Part shown: positions 20,152-31,691 of the stretch, in pieces
How the letters are laid out: the number at the start of each line of letters is the position of its first letter
Position numbering within the stretch: position 1 is the first letter of the stretch
Assembly (NCBI RefSeq): GCF_963678635.1
Contig: NC_087067.1
Location: 30,418,401-30,478,400 of the forward strand
From: Symsagittifera roscoffensis
Taxonomy: Eukaryota; Xenacoelomorpha; Acoela; Convolutidae
DNA: 60,000 nt
Direction: 5' to 3'
Translations under genes and position numbers: made by a program
Notes under the pieces: generated by a model
The model's input: the letters and a program-made list of their open reading frames with translations, nothing else
Told to the model about the DNA's origin: nothing
Databases searched by the model: none

Positions 20152-20580
20152 TTAAATTTTACATTTTATAATCGAAATGACACCCGCTACCCCTTCCCTG
20201 CCCGAAAAAAAAGGGCCAGTGTCGAGATTACCAAAAAATGGTTTGGGCGGAAGATACTCAACGGCTGAAACTGGCTGCTGCCTCGAATATCGTCAGCATA
20301 AACAATATTTCCTAGCTTTCAATTTTAAACGAGTACCTAATGTAGGCTTGCCGCCGTAGCCAATATTGTGATGTGGAAATTCCAAAATAAGTCATTCCAT
20401 TGGAGTAATAATCCAAAGCCCGTTCACTCCTTTCGGTTGAAGTCTCGTAAGCATCCAAGCAGTAAAATGAAGAAAACTTTACACAATTTTCCCAATTGTA
20501 GGGAATAGGGTCACGAGGCGGCACAATAGCCACCAAAAATGTCAAAGATGTCCAGTTGGGGTGGATTTTGGGTTCAACAA
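20152..20580 (-). CDS. Probable two-exon gene part (exons 20337-20580 and 20152-20281)
   Basis: The first exon (244 bp) follows a pyrimidine-rich stretch ending TTGTTTAG and reads VEPKIHPNWTSLTFLVAIVP onward, including CVKFSSFYCLDAY. It ends at ATTAG before GTACTC. A 55-nt intron containing the branch-like TGCTGAC and ending TTCGAG leads to a second exon. That exon stays open for 43 codons (QQPVSAVEYLPPKPFFGNLD onward) to a TAA at 20152-20154. Phases agree across the junction. An uninterrupted longer frame through a hydrophobic start (from 20728) is the alternative; I think that part is intronic. I do not recognise the protein. It lies on the same strand as the second Polinton fragment and could belong to it or to the host. 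Confidence 0.4.
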
Positions 20581-20728
20581 CTAAACAATTTTGATAACAA
20601 AGTGAAATATAAAAAAGTAGTAGTAGTAAAATGGCAAATTTCAATTGTATCAGGAAATGAGATGAAAACATAGCTAACATCAGTCCTAACCTTGGCTTGA
20701 TGAGGTATGTGTGTTGATTTTGCATCAA

Positions 20729-22379
20729 ACTCTAATTTGCATAACTTTAAAGCCGCCCTGAAGCTTTTTTCGGTTTTATTCTTACAAAACAAGTGCTCGT
20801 GCTGTTGATTGACCAATCAGGGTCGCATTTAGGAACTGGTTTTGCGTTTTCTGTGTCAAAAAAGCTGCTGTTTCTCGTTACAAAAAGAAATAGAAATTTT
20901 TTCACGGAGAATAATTGTGAGACAATCATTGATCGAAGTAGACACTCGGTCGAAAATGTTAGTTTGAACACTTCAAAAAGTAGTGAGCGAAAACAAATTA
21001 AGTCAAATATTTGAACTAATTAAGTTTGAATAGGCTGATTGAGAAATGTTGAATGACAACACGGCATTTTTTTTGCGGGTTTCAAAACAACTGGGTCAAT
21101 CAATCCCTAAATTTTAGTTGTTTGGAAAAAAACACCCTAATGAGCTTGACTTATCGAAATAGAAACCAGAATTTGCACCTAATGATAAGATTTTAGGCTT
21201 ATATAGCTTCGCAAACAGCGTCGATGTTTTAGCGGCTTGATGATTAGCACCCATAACCAGGCGAAACAGTGCACTGAATATGCGCGCAATTCAGCGTGTA
21301 GGTCTCTGAAATCCAGATACAAGTCATGAAACATACAATATATTTGTAGACACTTTCAAAGAAATTTCATGCACAAAAAAGATCAAAGAGAGCAGAGAAA
21401 AAGTTTGAGAAAACATTTGTCGCAAATCAACAAACACAATTAATTTTTTTTACAGTTTTTTATTCTCGACATAAAAGAATTTGAATGAAAGCTCCACAGT
21501 TATCTAATTTTGACACAGCTGCACAGTCTGCTTACACGAATTTTTCTCGTAGAGCAAAGCTGTTCTATCTCAGTAAATATTTGATCAGAAGTAAACTCGG
21601 AGTTAATTATTGGAGAGCTGTAATAGTACTGAATCATCTATGGCTAAGCACTGATTCAAAAAGCAATCAAGGATAGTTATAATTATAATATCAGCAGAAA
21701 CACTAACTGCTTATATTCAAATGTTGAATTTTTGTCTCCTGTTCAGCGCCACATTTACTCAAAATCAACTGAAAAAAAAGAATCTATAAAAAGTAACCTT
21801 AGAATTTAGACGATCAGCAAATTAGACGACCGCAAAATAAATGAATTAAGACGATATCTCTTTGTGATATTCGGCGATAAAAACTGGGGCAACAAAATTG
21901 TTAGTTTAGAGTGAAGCTACAAAAAAATTGTATTTTATCAGAGAACTGATCACAATTATTATTGTAAATTATTCATAAAATCTTAACTCGTGCTATAAAA
22001 TCTAGTGTAGCACAATTTTGATATTCAAAGGTTATACAAACGTGATTTTAGTAACTTAATTTGTGGTTGGACAACCAGTGTTTACTCAATCGAAAGTTAG
22101 TTTTAGTCTGTAATCAACTTTCACGCAATTTGCACTCAAGTAATAGTCTAAATTCAGTCAGTTTCTGATCGTCTAATTTGTTTGTCGTCTAATTTCCTTA
22201 AAATTATGTAGTTATTAAAAATTTAAAGCAAAATATGTTTACATTTTAATCTAAGTGATTTGCAGTTGTGTTTTTTTGATCTAAAAGATTTTTGATTCGT
22301 GTTTTTTACTTTATGTGAAAGATCGTTGGGATGATTTTGGGGCAGCACTGATTTGTTCTGTGACGTTAGTTATGGTATA
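20729..22379. other. Gene-free AT-rich stretch
   Basis: Only short chance-like frames are present. I saw no repeat family member and no convincing exon. Confidence 0.4.
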
Positions 22380-22495
22380 GAATATAAGCAACTTATTTTT
22401 TGAGCCAAAACGTTAAAATATCCAAAAGAAATTCAAGTTTAATTATAGGAAGCAAGTGGCTTATAATCTGGTTTTCACGAATTTTTTTTCATTTC
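22380..22495 (+). repeat. Interspersed repeat also found at 30533-30645
   Basis: Shared stretches include AAAACGTTAAAATATCCAAA and ATCTGGTTTTCACGAAT. The other copy lies between the two duplicated LTR-element units. Confidence 0.75.
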
Positions 22496-24168
22496 ACAAG
22501 AAAAACAAATTTTTTAATATTTTTTCCGCACAAACACTGGACAAAATTAATTTTGATTAAATCAACCAACTTGAATATTTCAATTAATTCATCAACTTTT
22601 ATCAAATTTTGACTAATTTCAACAAAGCGATACTCTTGCTATATTTTTCACAATTTGGTTTTACTTCAGCTATAAAGCGGATAATGTGTTCCAATGTTTA
22701 TCACTTTACGTCAGTAAAAACGAAACTGTAACAATTTTTATCCAATTTTGCTCAATCTATTCAATGGCACTATCCATTCAATTTTTTTGTAGCTTGGTTA
22801 TTAACTTCATTCCTCAAATGAGTTTTAAAAAAAAATTGCCATCCAGTTCAAGTTTTTCTTTAAGCGTAAGAACAACTATTTAAACACAAATGATTTCCAA
22901 TATTCAAACACAGTTGGAAAAAAGTCATTGAACGCTAATAGACAACAAAATTACCTTTTTTTAAAAAAAATCTTCGATTTTCTAAGAAAGATAGCGTTAA
23001 AACCCCTTGGATTTCTAGAAAAAAATTTTTTGATTGACACTTTTTTGATAAAAATAATCGGCTGTTTTCCAGTCTCCCTTTCAAATTAAATTTTGAAAAG
23101 CTCAATTAACGTTGTCATAATGCAATGAAATTTGACGTTGTAAGCAAATCGAAAATTGTAAACAGATTTGTTCTTCATACTTTACAGCGTAAGATCACAC
23201 TTTTAGCCGTAATAACACGTAAAACAAACATAAAACTCGGAATTTTGAAAAGAGGGAACTGGAAAAGAGCCAAATAACCCAAATTGAAAAAACTGGACCA
23301 ATAGGTAAAATTTAGTTTCGCTGAGAAACCTGATCACTAAATTCCATTTTTGAAATTTGAAAGCAATCAATTTTTACATTTTGACGTTCGATAGTGGAAT
23401 TTGCCTTTCTTTTAACTAATGAAGTGGACTGAACTTAAAAATATATTAAAATGTCAAAGGTGAAGCAAATTCGAAATTTTACCTCTGTCAGTGTCAGAAA
23501 GTGTCCGCATTACGGCGCCAGTGTCAGCTGAGGGTTTTCAGTCTGATCTTATAGCCAATCATAATTGAGCATTTTACACGAAATTTCAATTCAATTTAAT
23601 CCAAATAAGCGCTAGAGTTGAAGGTCTTTTGTTGGCCTATCTTAATTTGGTCTTTATGGGATGGGGTTAACTTGTCCTCACCGATACCAATGTTTTCCCG
23701 ACTTTGATATATTTAAGTCATAATAAAAAACTTTAGTGTCACCTATGATTTTCATAGATGAAAGTTCCTGAGAACGGGCCAAAGCTGGCTCGCTAAAAAG
23801 AAAACAATTATTATGACGCATTTAATTAATTTTGTTTCAGTAAATATATTCGTAACAGTATTATTTTCAAATAGAGTTAAAGACAGCCTCAGTTTTTCAG
23901 ATTGGTTTTCATATAAATCAATATAATTCAATCACATTTTGTTTTCAAAAAGCATCAAATGTGAGTGAAATCAATGATAAGGACAGAGTAGTGCTAAGGA
24001 CAATGGTCTACGGACAGGCAGCCTTTCTTTTACACTCAAACTCAAACCTTTATTTTACACTCAAACAAGAAGAGAATAATCATTCATTATTGGTTGGCCG
24101 ACAACGACTAATCATTTTTTGTTATAAAATGATTAAGATTAATGCAGAAGATTATGAAGATTTTGTAA
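22496..24168. other. Gene-free AT-rich stretch
   Basis: No gene or repeat supported. The frame at 23961-24212 only stays open because it runs into the 400-bp repeat. Confidence 0.4.
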
Positions 24169-24586
24169 TGGAACCAGATCTAAACTATATTTTATTATTG
24201 GTTATAAATTAGGTATTTTATCACTATAAATTAGTTAATATTAACCAATTATGATCCATCTAACTAACAACCCACTCTTTTGTAAGTGCTGAAATTACTT
24301 GTAATTTCAGTACCAGAGAGATTTGAATTTAACTTAGAAGTTAGTTACCTCTCCAAGAGACCTTTTAGCAATCGCAATAAGCCATTATACTCTATATCTA
24401 TTGAGCCTAACAGAGACTAGTTAAACACCCTGAGACTAGTAGATATAAGAGTAAGATTAGGATTGGTATTAGACTAAGAAGTTGCACGAATCTATCCGGG
24501 CAAAAAAAGATAGCGTGATGAGCAGACGGTGTACCCTATCCGAAATTACTCTATGAGTTACAAATAGAATTATTACAAATAGAACT
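24169..24586 (+). repeat. About 400-bp direct repeat, left copy (LTR candidate)
   Basis: It begins TGGAACCAGATCTAAACTAT and ends near GAGTTACAAATAGAA, with a local 14-bp duplication at the end. It is highly similar to 27507-27909. The pair encloses 2.9 kb, as LTRs would. However, I found no target-site duplication and no tRNA-type primer site after the left copy, so two independent insertions remain possible. Confidence 0.6.
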
Positions 24587-25575
24587 ATTCACCAACTATC
24601 ATCAACAATAACATCATCAAATCCACCAACACCTCACCAATTTCAGATTATACTCCATCACTAGCTCAATCATCCACATCAACAGAAACATCCACTAGTA
24701 CTAACCGAGCTTATAGAACCTTTAAACGTAAATTCCCCAATCACCCGTTCCCATCCAAACCCGGAACCGCCCGAGAAAACGTTAATCATCCAGACCACAC
24801 CAATACTACGAATTATCTTCAAATAACCCTACCGTTATTTCCCCAATATACAGTAAATCAACCCGACCCGAACCACGAACCACATCATTTAGTAGATGAA
24901 CATGAATTAAAACCCACACTTCATTGGACAGCTTATTACAATTTTGCTAACCCCCTTACGCTACCACTCCTTAACACGCCAAAAGATATTGAAAGAAATA
25001 AGAACGAATTATATAGACTAACCACGACACCAACACTCCGACAATTTTCATACGTAGGATCTAAAAAGTTACTAAAAACTTTCACTGGACCCCGAGCTAA
25101 CGACTATTCAATTGAATATTATGATCATAACATCATCCGATCTAATCAAGACCAATATCTTGACGACGATCAATTTGCGAACCCACAATTAACAGAAAAA
25201 CTTTCCATCAAAACAACCTACTTATCCACACTTAGCATACTAGATAAAAAGCATGATCACATTATTTCAGAAGCATTATCAGATATCCAAGCATGCGAAT
25301 CATTTCACGAAAAATTTCAAACATTTTCACTAACCTTTCATTTCCTCACATCAAAAAAACGTGATTTCTACTGTTCACACGACATCATGTTGAGAACTAA
25401 ACAAACACACACCTACGCCTATTATCGTTTTATCCAGAATAATTTTCATTTAGACACACCATCACGACAACCCCATCACAGATTTCAATTCATCAATTTT
25501 AAATACACCTCACCGTTTTTCCTAAATTTCACGTATTGTCTTAAAAATACTAACCTTCAAGGCATCCTGACCTAA
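24583..25575 (+). CDS. 330-codon reading frame without an early ATG, unrecognised
   Basis: The frame opens after a TAG at 24580-24582 and runs to the TAA at 25573-25575. The first ATG is only at codon 269, so ordinary ORF calling misses it. CACCAATTTCAG at 24635-24646 is a good splice acceptor, so an internal exon starting at 24647 is likely. The protein has a Ser/Thr/Pro/Asn-rich N-terminal third and then a globular part with ALHWTAYYN-like, LRQFSYVGSKKLLKTF and TFSLTFHFLTSKKRDFYCSH stretches. The sense strand is strongly A- and C-rich and poor in G. I do not recognise a family. It could be a gene of a mobile element bounded by the flanking repeats, or a captured host gene. Confidence 0.55.
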   Translation, partial: NYSPTIINNNIIKSTNTSPISDYTPSLAQSSTSTETSTSTNRAYRTFKRKFPNHPFPSKPGTARENVNHPDHTNTTNYLQITLPLFPQYTVNQPDPNHEPHHLVDEHELKPTLHWTAYYNFANPLTLPLLNTPKDIERNKNELYRLTTTPTLRQFSYVGSKKLLKTFTGPRANDYSIEYYDHNIIRSNQDQYLDDDQFANPQLTEKLSIKTTYLSTLSILDKKHDHIISEALSDIQACESFHEKFQTFSLTFHFLTSKKRDFYCSHDIMLRTKQTHTYAYYRFIQNNFHLDTPSRQPHHRFQFINFKYTSPFFLNFTYCLKNTNLQGILT

Positions 25576-25655
25576 TTATGACCTAATCATCCAGATGTAT
25601 ATGTTTTGTCCCCTCACCAAGGCCTTCAACGAAGAAGAATCCCGACCCCTAATAG

Positions 25656-25916
25656 TACCGATATATTCAACCTATAGAAGTACCCATTTTAGAATTCATC
25701 CACAACACTAAATACAATCACAAACTCTATAATCTAAGTCAGAACACACAACACGAATTTGCAGTAGGCACCGATGAACTAAAAACCATAAAAGCACTTC
25801 AATTGCTTTGGCCACTGCTCCAAACTAAAAACATCATACGCCTACTAGCAAAGTTACTAACCACATCAGATGCTATTCACGATGTTTTCCCTCATGGCTT
25901 CTTTCCCGACGACTAA
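25656..25916 (+). pseudogene. Second part of the same coding region, frame-shifted
   Basis: An 86-codon frame continues the A/C-rich coding texture in another frame. It includes LSQNTQHEFAVGTDELK and LQLLWPLLQTKNIIRLLAKL and ends at a TAA (25914-25916). Immediately after it is a consensus donor, GTAAGT at 25918-25923. A matching acceptor, CTCTCTTTTTCAG, ends at 26088, defining a 171-nt intron. About 80 nt between this and the preceding frame also look coding in a third frame (MYMFCPLTKAF). The region therefore looks like one gene with two frame breaks, or one with undetected introns. Leu-rich helices dominate. No family was recognised. Confidence 0.4.
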
Positions 25917-26088
25917 GGTAAGTATGAATTTAAAATTTTAAAAAACTAACTATAAACTATAAAAACTAAAAATAAAACTACCCATTCTTTAAAAGTAATT
26001 TTCATTTTCTTTAGTCTTTACGCCACGATCACTTACAAACAAGAAAAAACAAATAAAAATACAAACTCTCTTTTTCAGAATAAAACTC

Positions 26089-26429
26089 TATCAAACCTAC
26101 AGCACTAAATGATGCAGTAAAGTTCAAATTCAAAGTAATAAATTTATCTGTAAATTATTTCCCTAAATGTAGTAAAATTAAATATGATGATAATCAATTT
26201 ATAATTTTAGACCTCCACAAAGCGGTAAAATTTAATCTTAATGTAGTAAATTAATACAGAGAAAAAGCAGTACTAACCTTTTATATTTCTTCTGTTAACC
26301 CGCACAGGAATTCTATCCACAATGGCACAACTCGCCCACGAAAAATTGTTTAAAATAATGAATTCAAGATTTAAGTTTTCACTAACAACAACTCAAACAA
26401 GCGATAACAAGTTTCCAACTTTCCTTTAA
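26089..26429 (+). other. Short downstream frames of the A/C-rich segment
   Basis: After the acceptor at 26088, an open stretch of about 50 codons to the TAA near 26254 contains two similar phrases, DAVKFKFKVIN and KAVKFNLNVVN, suggesting an internal duplication. A 35-codon ORF starting at a good-context ATG (CCACAATGG) follows at 26322-26429. Another ~55-codon open stretch lies near 27014-27182. None is recognised; all are probably remnants of the same element. Confidence 0.3.
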
Positions 26430-26769
26430 CCCGTTTGGAATGGAATTATATAATAACCAAACTACTCAACGCAGCTAACTAAACACCATAAACCACAAAC
26501 TAACAGCATGACTAAGAAAAGAACACTTACGGTACCCAAGCCGGATTAAACCAGCTTAAAACTGGATAATTTATTCTTTTGAAGAATATTAGCAAGTCTA
26601 AAAAAGAAATAATAAAACACCAAAAAGTCGTAAGACAAACCCAAACCAAAAACAGTTTGATTTTTGAGAAAAGGACACAACCAAAGTAACAAAAGAAAAA
26701 ACAGAAATAATATAACATAAAACGTTAGCACAAAACAGGACCCCTTAAAAAACTAGCATTAAATCATAC

Positions 26770-26860
26770 TCCCACTCCTAACCCACCAGAGAGGACGTCC
26801 TGAGCATGCTCTATAGCCGGCCTAACCCACCGTGCTACATCCACGCTTTTTGAATACACA
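26770..26860 (-). repeat. Possible tRNA-derived SINE head
   Basis: On the minus strand, GATGTAGCACGGTGGGTTAG resembles a pol III A box (TRGCNNAGTGG type). The island is GC-rich against its surroundings. No convincing B box was found, so the call is weak. Confidence 0.2.
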
Positions 26861-27506
26861 ATATTTTTGACAAGAGGTACTCAAGGGTGAGTAACTCTTA
26901 AAAATAATTGAAATAAAACTAAAACGCTTTTGCGAAAACAATTAATCAAAATCATAACTAAAAAATTGAATTAACCAAAATTTTATAAAATGTAAATCAT
27001 ATTATGCAGTACATAGATCACAAACAACCACAAAGACGAGCATCCAAACACTAGACGACCCCATCACACTCAACTTACAGAATGGCTAAACACAACCGAC
27101 ATGCCGCCCACAATCACGACTCAAAAAGGATTTAGAGTACGACTTCACTTCGCAGAAAAGGACTTCATTGAATTAGACCAATGACCACCTCGATGATCAA
27201 GTAGACGTACAGATCCGAGTTACAAGGCATTCCCTCCAAACTCGAATTTCACGCCATTCCCAATCCAGATCGAAAAATAGTTCTCCACAACCAATCAAGA
27301 ACAGACGATCATAACAAACCATCTTGAAATCAGATTGATTTCGTTGGTGGTCATAGTCTTTGTCGAACGACAGCTAACAGCTTCCTATCGACGATTCCAG
27401 CTTCAAGAAACAAGAAATGATGCTCGCCAAATACCAACGATCATCATCCATCCTTCATTACAGATAGAAGATACAAGATTCAAAAACTCTGTAAACCCCG
27501 GATGGG

Positions 27507-27909
27507 TGGAACCAGATCTAAACTATATTTTATTATTGGTTATAAATTAGATATTTTTTTACTATAAAGTATTTTATATTAACCAATCATGATCCATCTA
27601 ACTAACAACCCACTTATTTGTAAGTTCTGAAATTAGTTGTAATTACAGCACCAGAGAGATTTGAATTTAACTTAGAAATTAGTTACCTCTCCAAGAGACC
27701 TTTTAGCAGTCGCAATAAGCCAGTATACTCTAGATCTATTGAGCCTAGCAGAGACTAGTTAAACACCCTGAGACTAGTAGATATAAGAGTAAGATTAGGA
27801 TCGGTATTAGACTAAGAAGTTGCACGAATCTCCGGCCGAAAATAAGATAGCGTGACGAGCAGACGGTGTACCCTATCCGAAACTACTCTATGAGTTACAA
27901 ATAGAACTT
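27507..27909 (+). repeat. About 400-bp direct repeat, right copy (LTR candidate)
   Basis: Partner of the copy at 24169. A short purine tract, GGATGGG, lies directly before its TGGAACC start, which would suit a polypurine tract if the pair are LTRs. Confidence 0.6.
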
Positions 27910-29504
27910 AATTCAGTAAGGAAAACATTATCTCCATAGGTTGCGGGTTAATTTTTGCGCAGCAAGTAGTCTTTTTATCACGGAAGTGATTTTGTATTTT
28001 TTCTCCAAATTTTTTTTTATGAGTAAAATAATTGAGATTAGAAACAGCTTTTTCTTGATCGTTAGGTTGCCTGTTTAAGCGCCATTTTATCAAGATATGA
28101 GAAGGACGATAAAACTTCTGCCCGAAAACATCTCAATGATCATACTACTTCTGAAGTGTATTTTTTATTGTTTGTAATTTTGGAAATTAAATAAAACAAG
28201 GAATAAAACTATGGAACACCGTTGGTTAAGAAATATTATCAAAAAAATTTTGCTTTCGCACCAATATACAAAAAGTTTCTCGCAATCCCAATGATTTGAT
28301 GTTGACACGCACTGTATTAGATTAAAAAACCATTTGTTATGATTAAATTTTCCAATTTAATAATGAAATTTATTGGATTTAACAGTTTTGGATTTAATTT
28401 TGAATTAAACAGATAACTATGAAAAGTCATGAAATCAACTTATAGTTCAACAACCTTTTATTAGAATCTCATAATAAGGTTTGTAGTTAAAATCGTTTCA
28501 GATATTCAAAATATCAGACGCCAGCATAACATTCGAAACTCAGTTTAGGTGGTGGGGCTGGCGGACTAGATTCCAATCTGAAACACTTGTCAACCCTGAA
28601 ACACTTGTCAACCCTGAAACAATTGTGCATTCAACAGTCGAGTTTAGGTGTAAAAAAAGCCAGATAAGCAGTATTTGGTTATCGAAAATATTGGCGGTGA
28701 TTACTTCAATATAAACTGACATCCATACAAAAATACATTTCGGTAGAGCGCATCCAAAATCTTCTTTTTAATAATACTATCAGCCACAACAAAATGAATG
28801 ACAATCACAGTAATTTTTTAAAAATTTACAATGAAAATAAGAATCACTTTATACCAAACTCATCATAAAAAATTAATTAGTTATAATCATGATCATAATA
28901 ACCATAATCATAATCATACTAATGATAGTCTTGATAACATTCATAATATAATCCAATTTACAAATTGATTGAGAGATAAAGTTATCTGATCTAGCTGTGA
29001 CACCCAGACAGACTTATTAATGATCACATCAAACAAAATGAGTGTATTTAGGTGTGAAACAAAAAAATCAGGTGGCAACCCGCACTGGTCTTTCGTGAGT
29101 AATAACCGACTATAACGGATTCCATACTTACAAAAAAAGTTTCTTTATAATGGATTCTAATTTCATATTTTGAACATGGTACGGTTTTATAAATCCAATA
29201 AAAATCACTTTTTCCAAAAAAAAATAAAGAGAACATGATCTTTATGAAGATTTTGCAAATTATGCTCGAAATTTGAAGCGTGTTTCGCCGCGTTACTTGC
29301 TGCCTACTCGATTTCTAAACCTGCGCACTTTAATGTATACTTTGCTAAGCGATATTTCATACATTTTAACGCCCACATTTGAGCCCCCTTCACTTAAACG
29401 CGTGTATATTTATGTGGGGTTGTGGGCTAGTAGGGTATGGGGACTTAGATGGCGTTAATGAGTATCGTGAAAGCATGTGGGCGGAAGTTCGAAAAATACC
29501 ACAA
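27910..29504. other. Gene-free stretch with one small minisatellite
   Basis: AT-rich. It contains an 18-bp tandem motif TGAAACACTTGTCAACCC (28579-28614, with a partial third unit). No supported gene. Confidence 0.4.
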
Positions 29505-29754
29505 AAAAATTTCTCGACTTTTGAAAAACAAAACTAGTGTTAATATGTTTCAACGTTTTGTTTATACACTTTGATCACAAAGTTCAAGTTCAAATCAGCT
29601 ATATGACACTTGGGGTGGTGGGGTGAGTTCAAATGCGGCGAGCGAGGTAAGTGGAGGAATGTGAATGCGGGGTAGCAAATCGAAGATACTAAAAATGTAT
29701 AAGGAATTTAGAAAAAAAAACATATAAATAAAAATTTGCAAATTTAGTTCCGAT

Positions 29755-30215
29755 CCAAGAAAAGGGTCGGAGAGTACCAATACATACTCAAGATAAAGTA
29801 GGCACCAAAATCAGGAATCTCATCAAAGAAGGACACATTGTAAAACTGAAAAAATGTACCAGCGATTATTTTGTAGCATGGGTAGTCATTACAGCTAAAA
29901 AGGACGGCTCCATAAAACTAGCCATGGACGCAAAACCAATGAACGCTCAGATATTCAAAAACCAATACCAAATGCCTAACCTTCTGGAGTAACTGGACGT
30001 TGCCGCGCAAATCATCAATGCGGATATCCCGGGCAAAACTTTTTTTACATCTCTTGATTTAAAATACGCTTTTAGTCAACTTTTACTTAGTGATCTAGTC
30101 ACCACTCACTGCAATTTTAATATCATATGTGGTAAATCAATAGGCATCTATCGTTTTAAAACAGGATTTTACGGCCTCACAGATTTGCCCAAAGAATTTC
30201 AAATTATAACGTTTA
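29755..30215 (+). pseudogene. Gypsy-type reverse transcriptase fragment, unit 1
   Basis: The readable stretch includes LIKEGHIVKLKKCTSDYFV, TAKKDGSIKLAMDAKPMN, FTSLDLKYAFSQL (first catalytic Asp region) and a GIYRFKTGFYGL segment. These align with residues of the young element at 51652-58847. One in-frame TAG interrupts it after NLLE. It ends before the YxDD box and passes into the LTR-like segment. The fragment has Lys at the position where the young element carries its UAA stop. Confidence 0.75.
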
Positions 30216-30894
30216 ACAAAAAAAAAAGTCGACTTATAAAACTTACTCAGAAGTGTTTGATAATATTAGGTTAAATTTAGTTTTAGAAGTGTTTGATAAT
30301 TTTGAGTAGGTAATTGCTCAGGCATTAGACTTGATGAATTGTTACGTATTCATTAATAACGTATTATATTAACATGCCAAGGTCATTAGGATCTGGCCAC
30401 ACGTATAACTTTAAAGCAAGCCTCAGCTACTGATTAATCTTAGAAAACCATAGAGATGTTTCGAGAACAGAAATTAAGGGTTAGATACGTTTATTCCGAA
30501 TAAAAAAATAAGTTCCGCTGAGTATCAGATGGCTAATATAAGCTATATATTTTTTGAGGCAAAACGTTAAAATATCCAAAAGAAAATCCTGTTTAATTGA
30601 AGGAAACAAATAATCTGGTTTTCACGAATGTTTTTCATGAATAATACCAAAACAAACTTTCTCGACTTTTGAAAAACAAAACGTTTTGTTAAAACGTTTC
30701 ATCGTTTTGTTTATACACTTTGATCACAAAGTTTGAGTTCAAATCAGCTATATGACACTTGGAGGGGTGAGGTGAGTTCAAATGCGGCATGGGAGGTAAG
30801 TGGAGGAATGTGAATGCGGGGCAGCAAATCTAAGATACTAAAAAATGTATAAGGAAACTAGAAAAAGAAAATATCAATAAAAAATAACAAATTT

Positions 30895-31360
30895 TGTTCC
30901 GATCCAAGAAAAGGGTCGGAGAGTACCAATACATACTCAAGATGAAGTAGGCACCGAAATCAGGAATCTCATCAAAGAAGGACACATTGTAAAACTGAAT
31001 AAATGTACCAGCGATTATTTTGTAGCACCAGTAGTTATTACTGCTAAAAAGGACGGCTCCATAAAACTAGCAATGGACGCGAAACTAATGAACGATCAGA
31101 TATTCAAAAACCAATACCAAAAGCCTAATCGTCTGGAGCAATTGGACGTTGCCCCTCAAATCATCAATGCTGATATCCCGGGCAAAATTTGATTTACATC
31201 TCTTGATTTAAAATACGCTTTTAGTCAACTTTTACTTAGTGATCTAGTCAGCACTCACTGCAATTTTATTATCGTATGTGGAAAGTCAACAGGCATCTAT
31301 CGTTTTAAAAATAATTTTTACGGCCTTACAGATTTGCCCAAAAATTTCCAAATTTTAACG
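30895..31360 (+). pseudogene. Gypsy-type reverse transcriptase fragment, unit 2
   Basis: Same content as unit 1: KKDGSIKLAMDAK, a SLDLKYAFSQL segment and a GIYRFK stretch, with an independent nonsense change (TGA in the segment before FTSLDL) and other substitutions. It passes into the LTR-like segment at about 31390. Confidence 0.75.
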
Positions 31361-31397
31361 TTTAACAAAAGAAATAGTCAACTTAAAAAACTTACTC

Positions 31398-31691
31398 AGA
31401 AGTGTTTGATAATATTAGGTTAAATTTAGTTTTAGAAGTGTTTGATAATTTTGAGTAGGTAATTGCTCAGGCATTAGACTTGATGTATTGTTACGTATTT
31501 ATTAATATCGTGTTATATGAACATGTCAAGTTCATTAGGATCTGTCCACACGTATAACAATACGTTATCGCTTTAGAGCAAGCCTCATCTACTGATTAAT
31601 CTTAGAAAACCATAGAAATGTTTCGAGAAAAGAAATTAAGGGTTTGATGCGTTTATTTCTAATTAAAACTTTAAGTTCCGCAGAGTATCAC
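31398..31691 (+). repeat. LTR of the decayed Gypsy-type element
   Basis: It begins TGTTTGATAATATTAGG and ends GAGTATCACA, immediately followed by TGACGCAGCCAGCAG, one mismatch from the primer-site start of the young element. A second copy lies at about 30250-30533. Limits are approximate because both are eroded. Confidence 0.55.

Noticed and set aside
26527-26731. Hydrophobic minus-strand frames ending near a GTAAGT
   Set aside because: The splice-like sites are good, but the frame is antisense to the A/C-rich element and mostly Phe/Leu/Cys runs, as expected by chance.
24169-27909. Calling the repeat-bounded segment a definite LTR retrotransposon
   Set aside because: No target-site duplication, no tRNA-type primer site and no retroviral enzyme motif found; kept only as a candidate.
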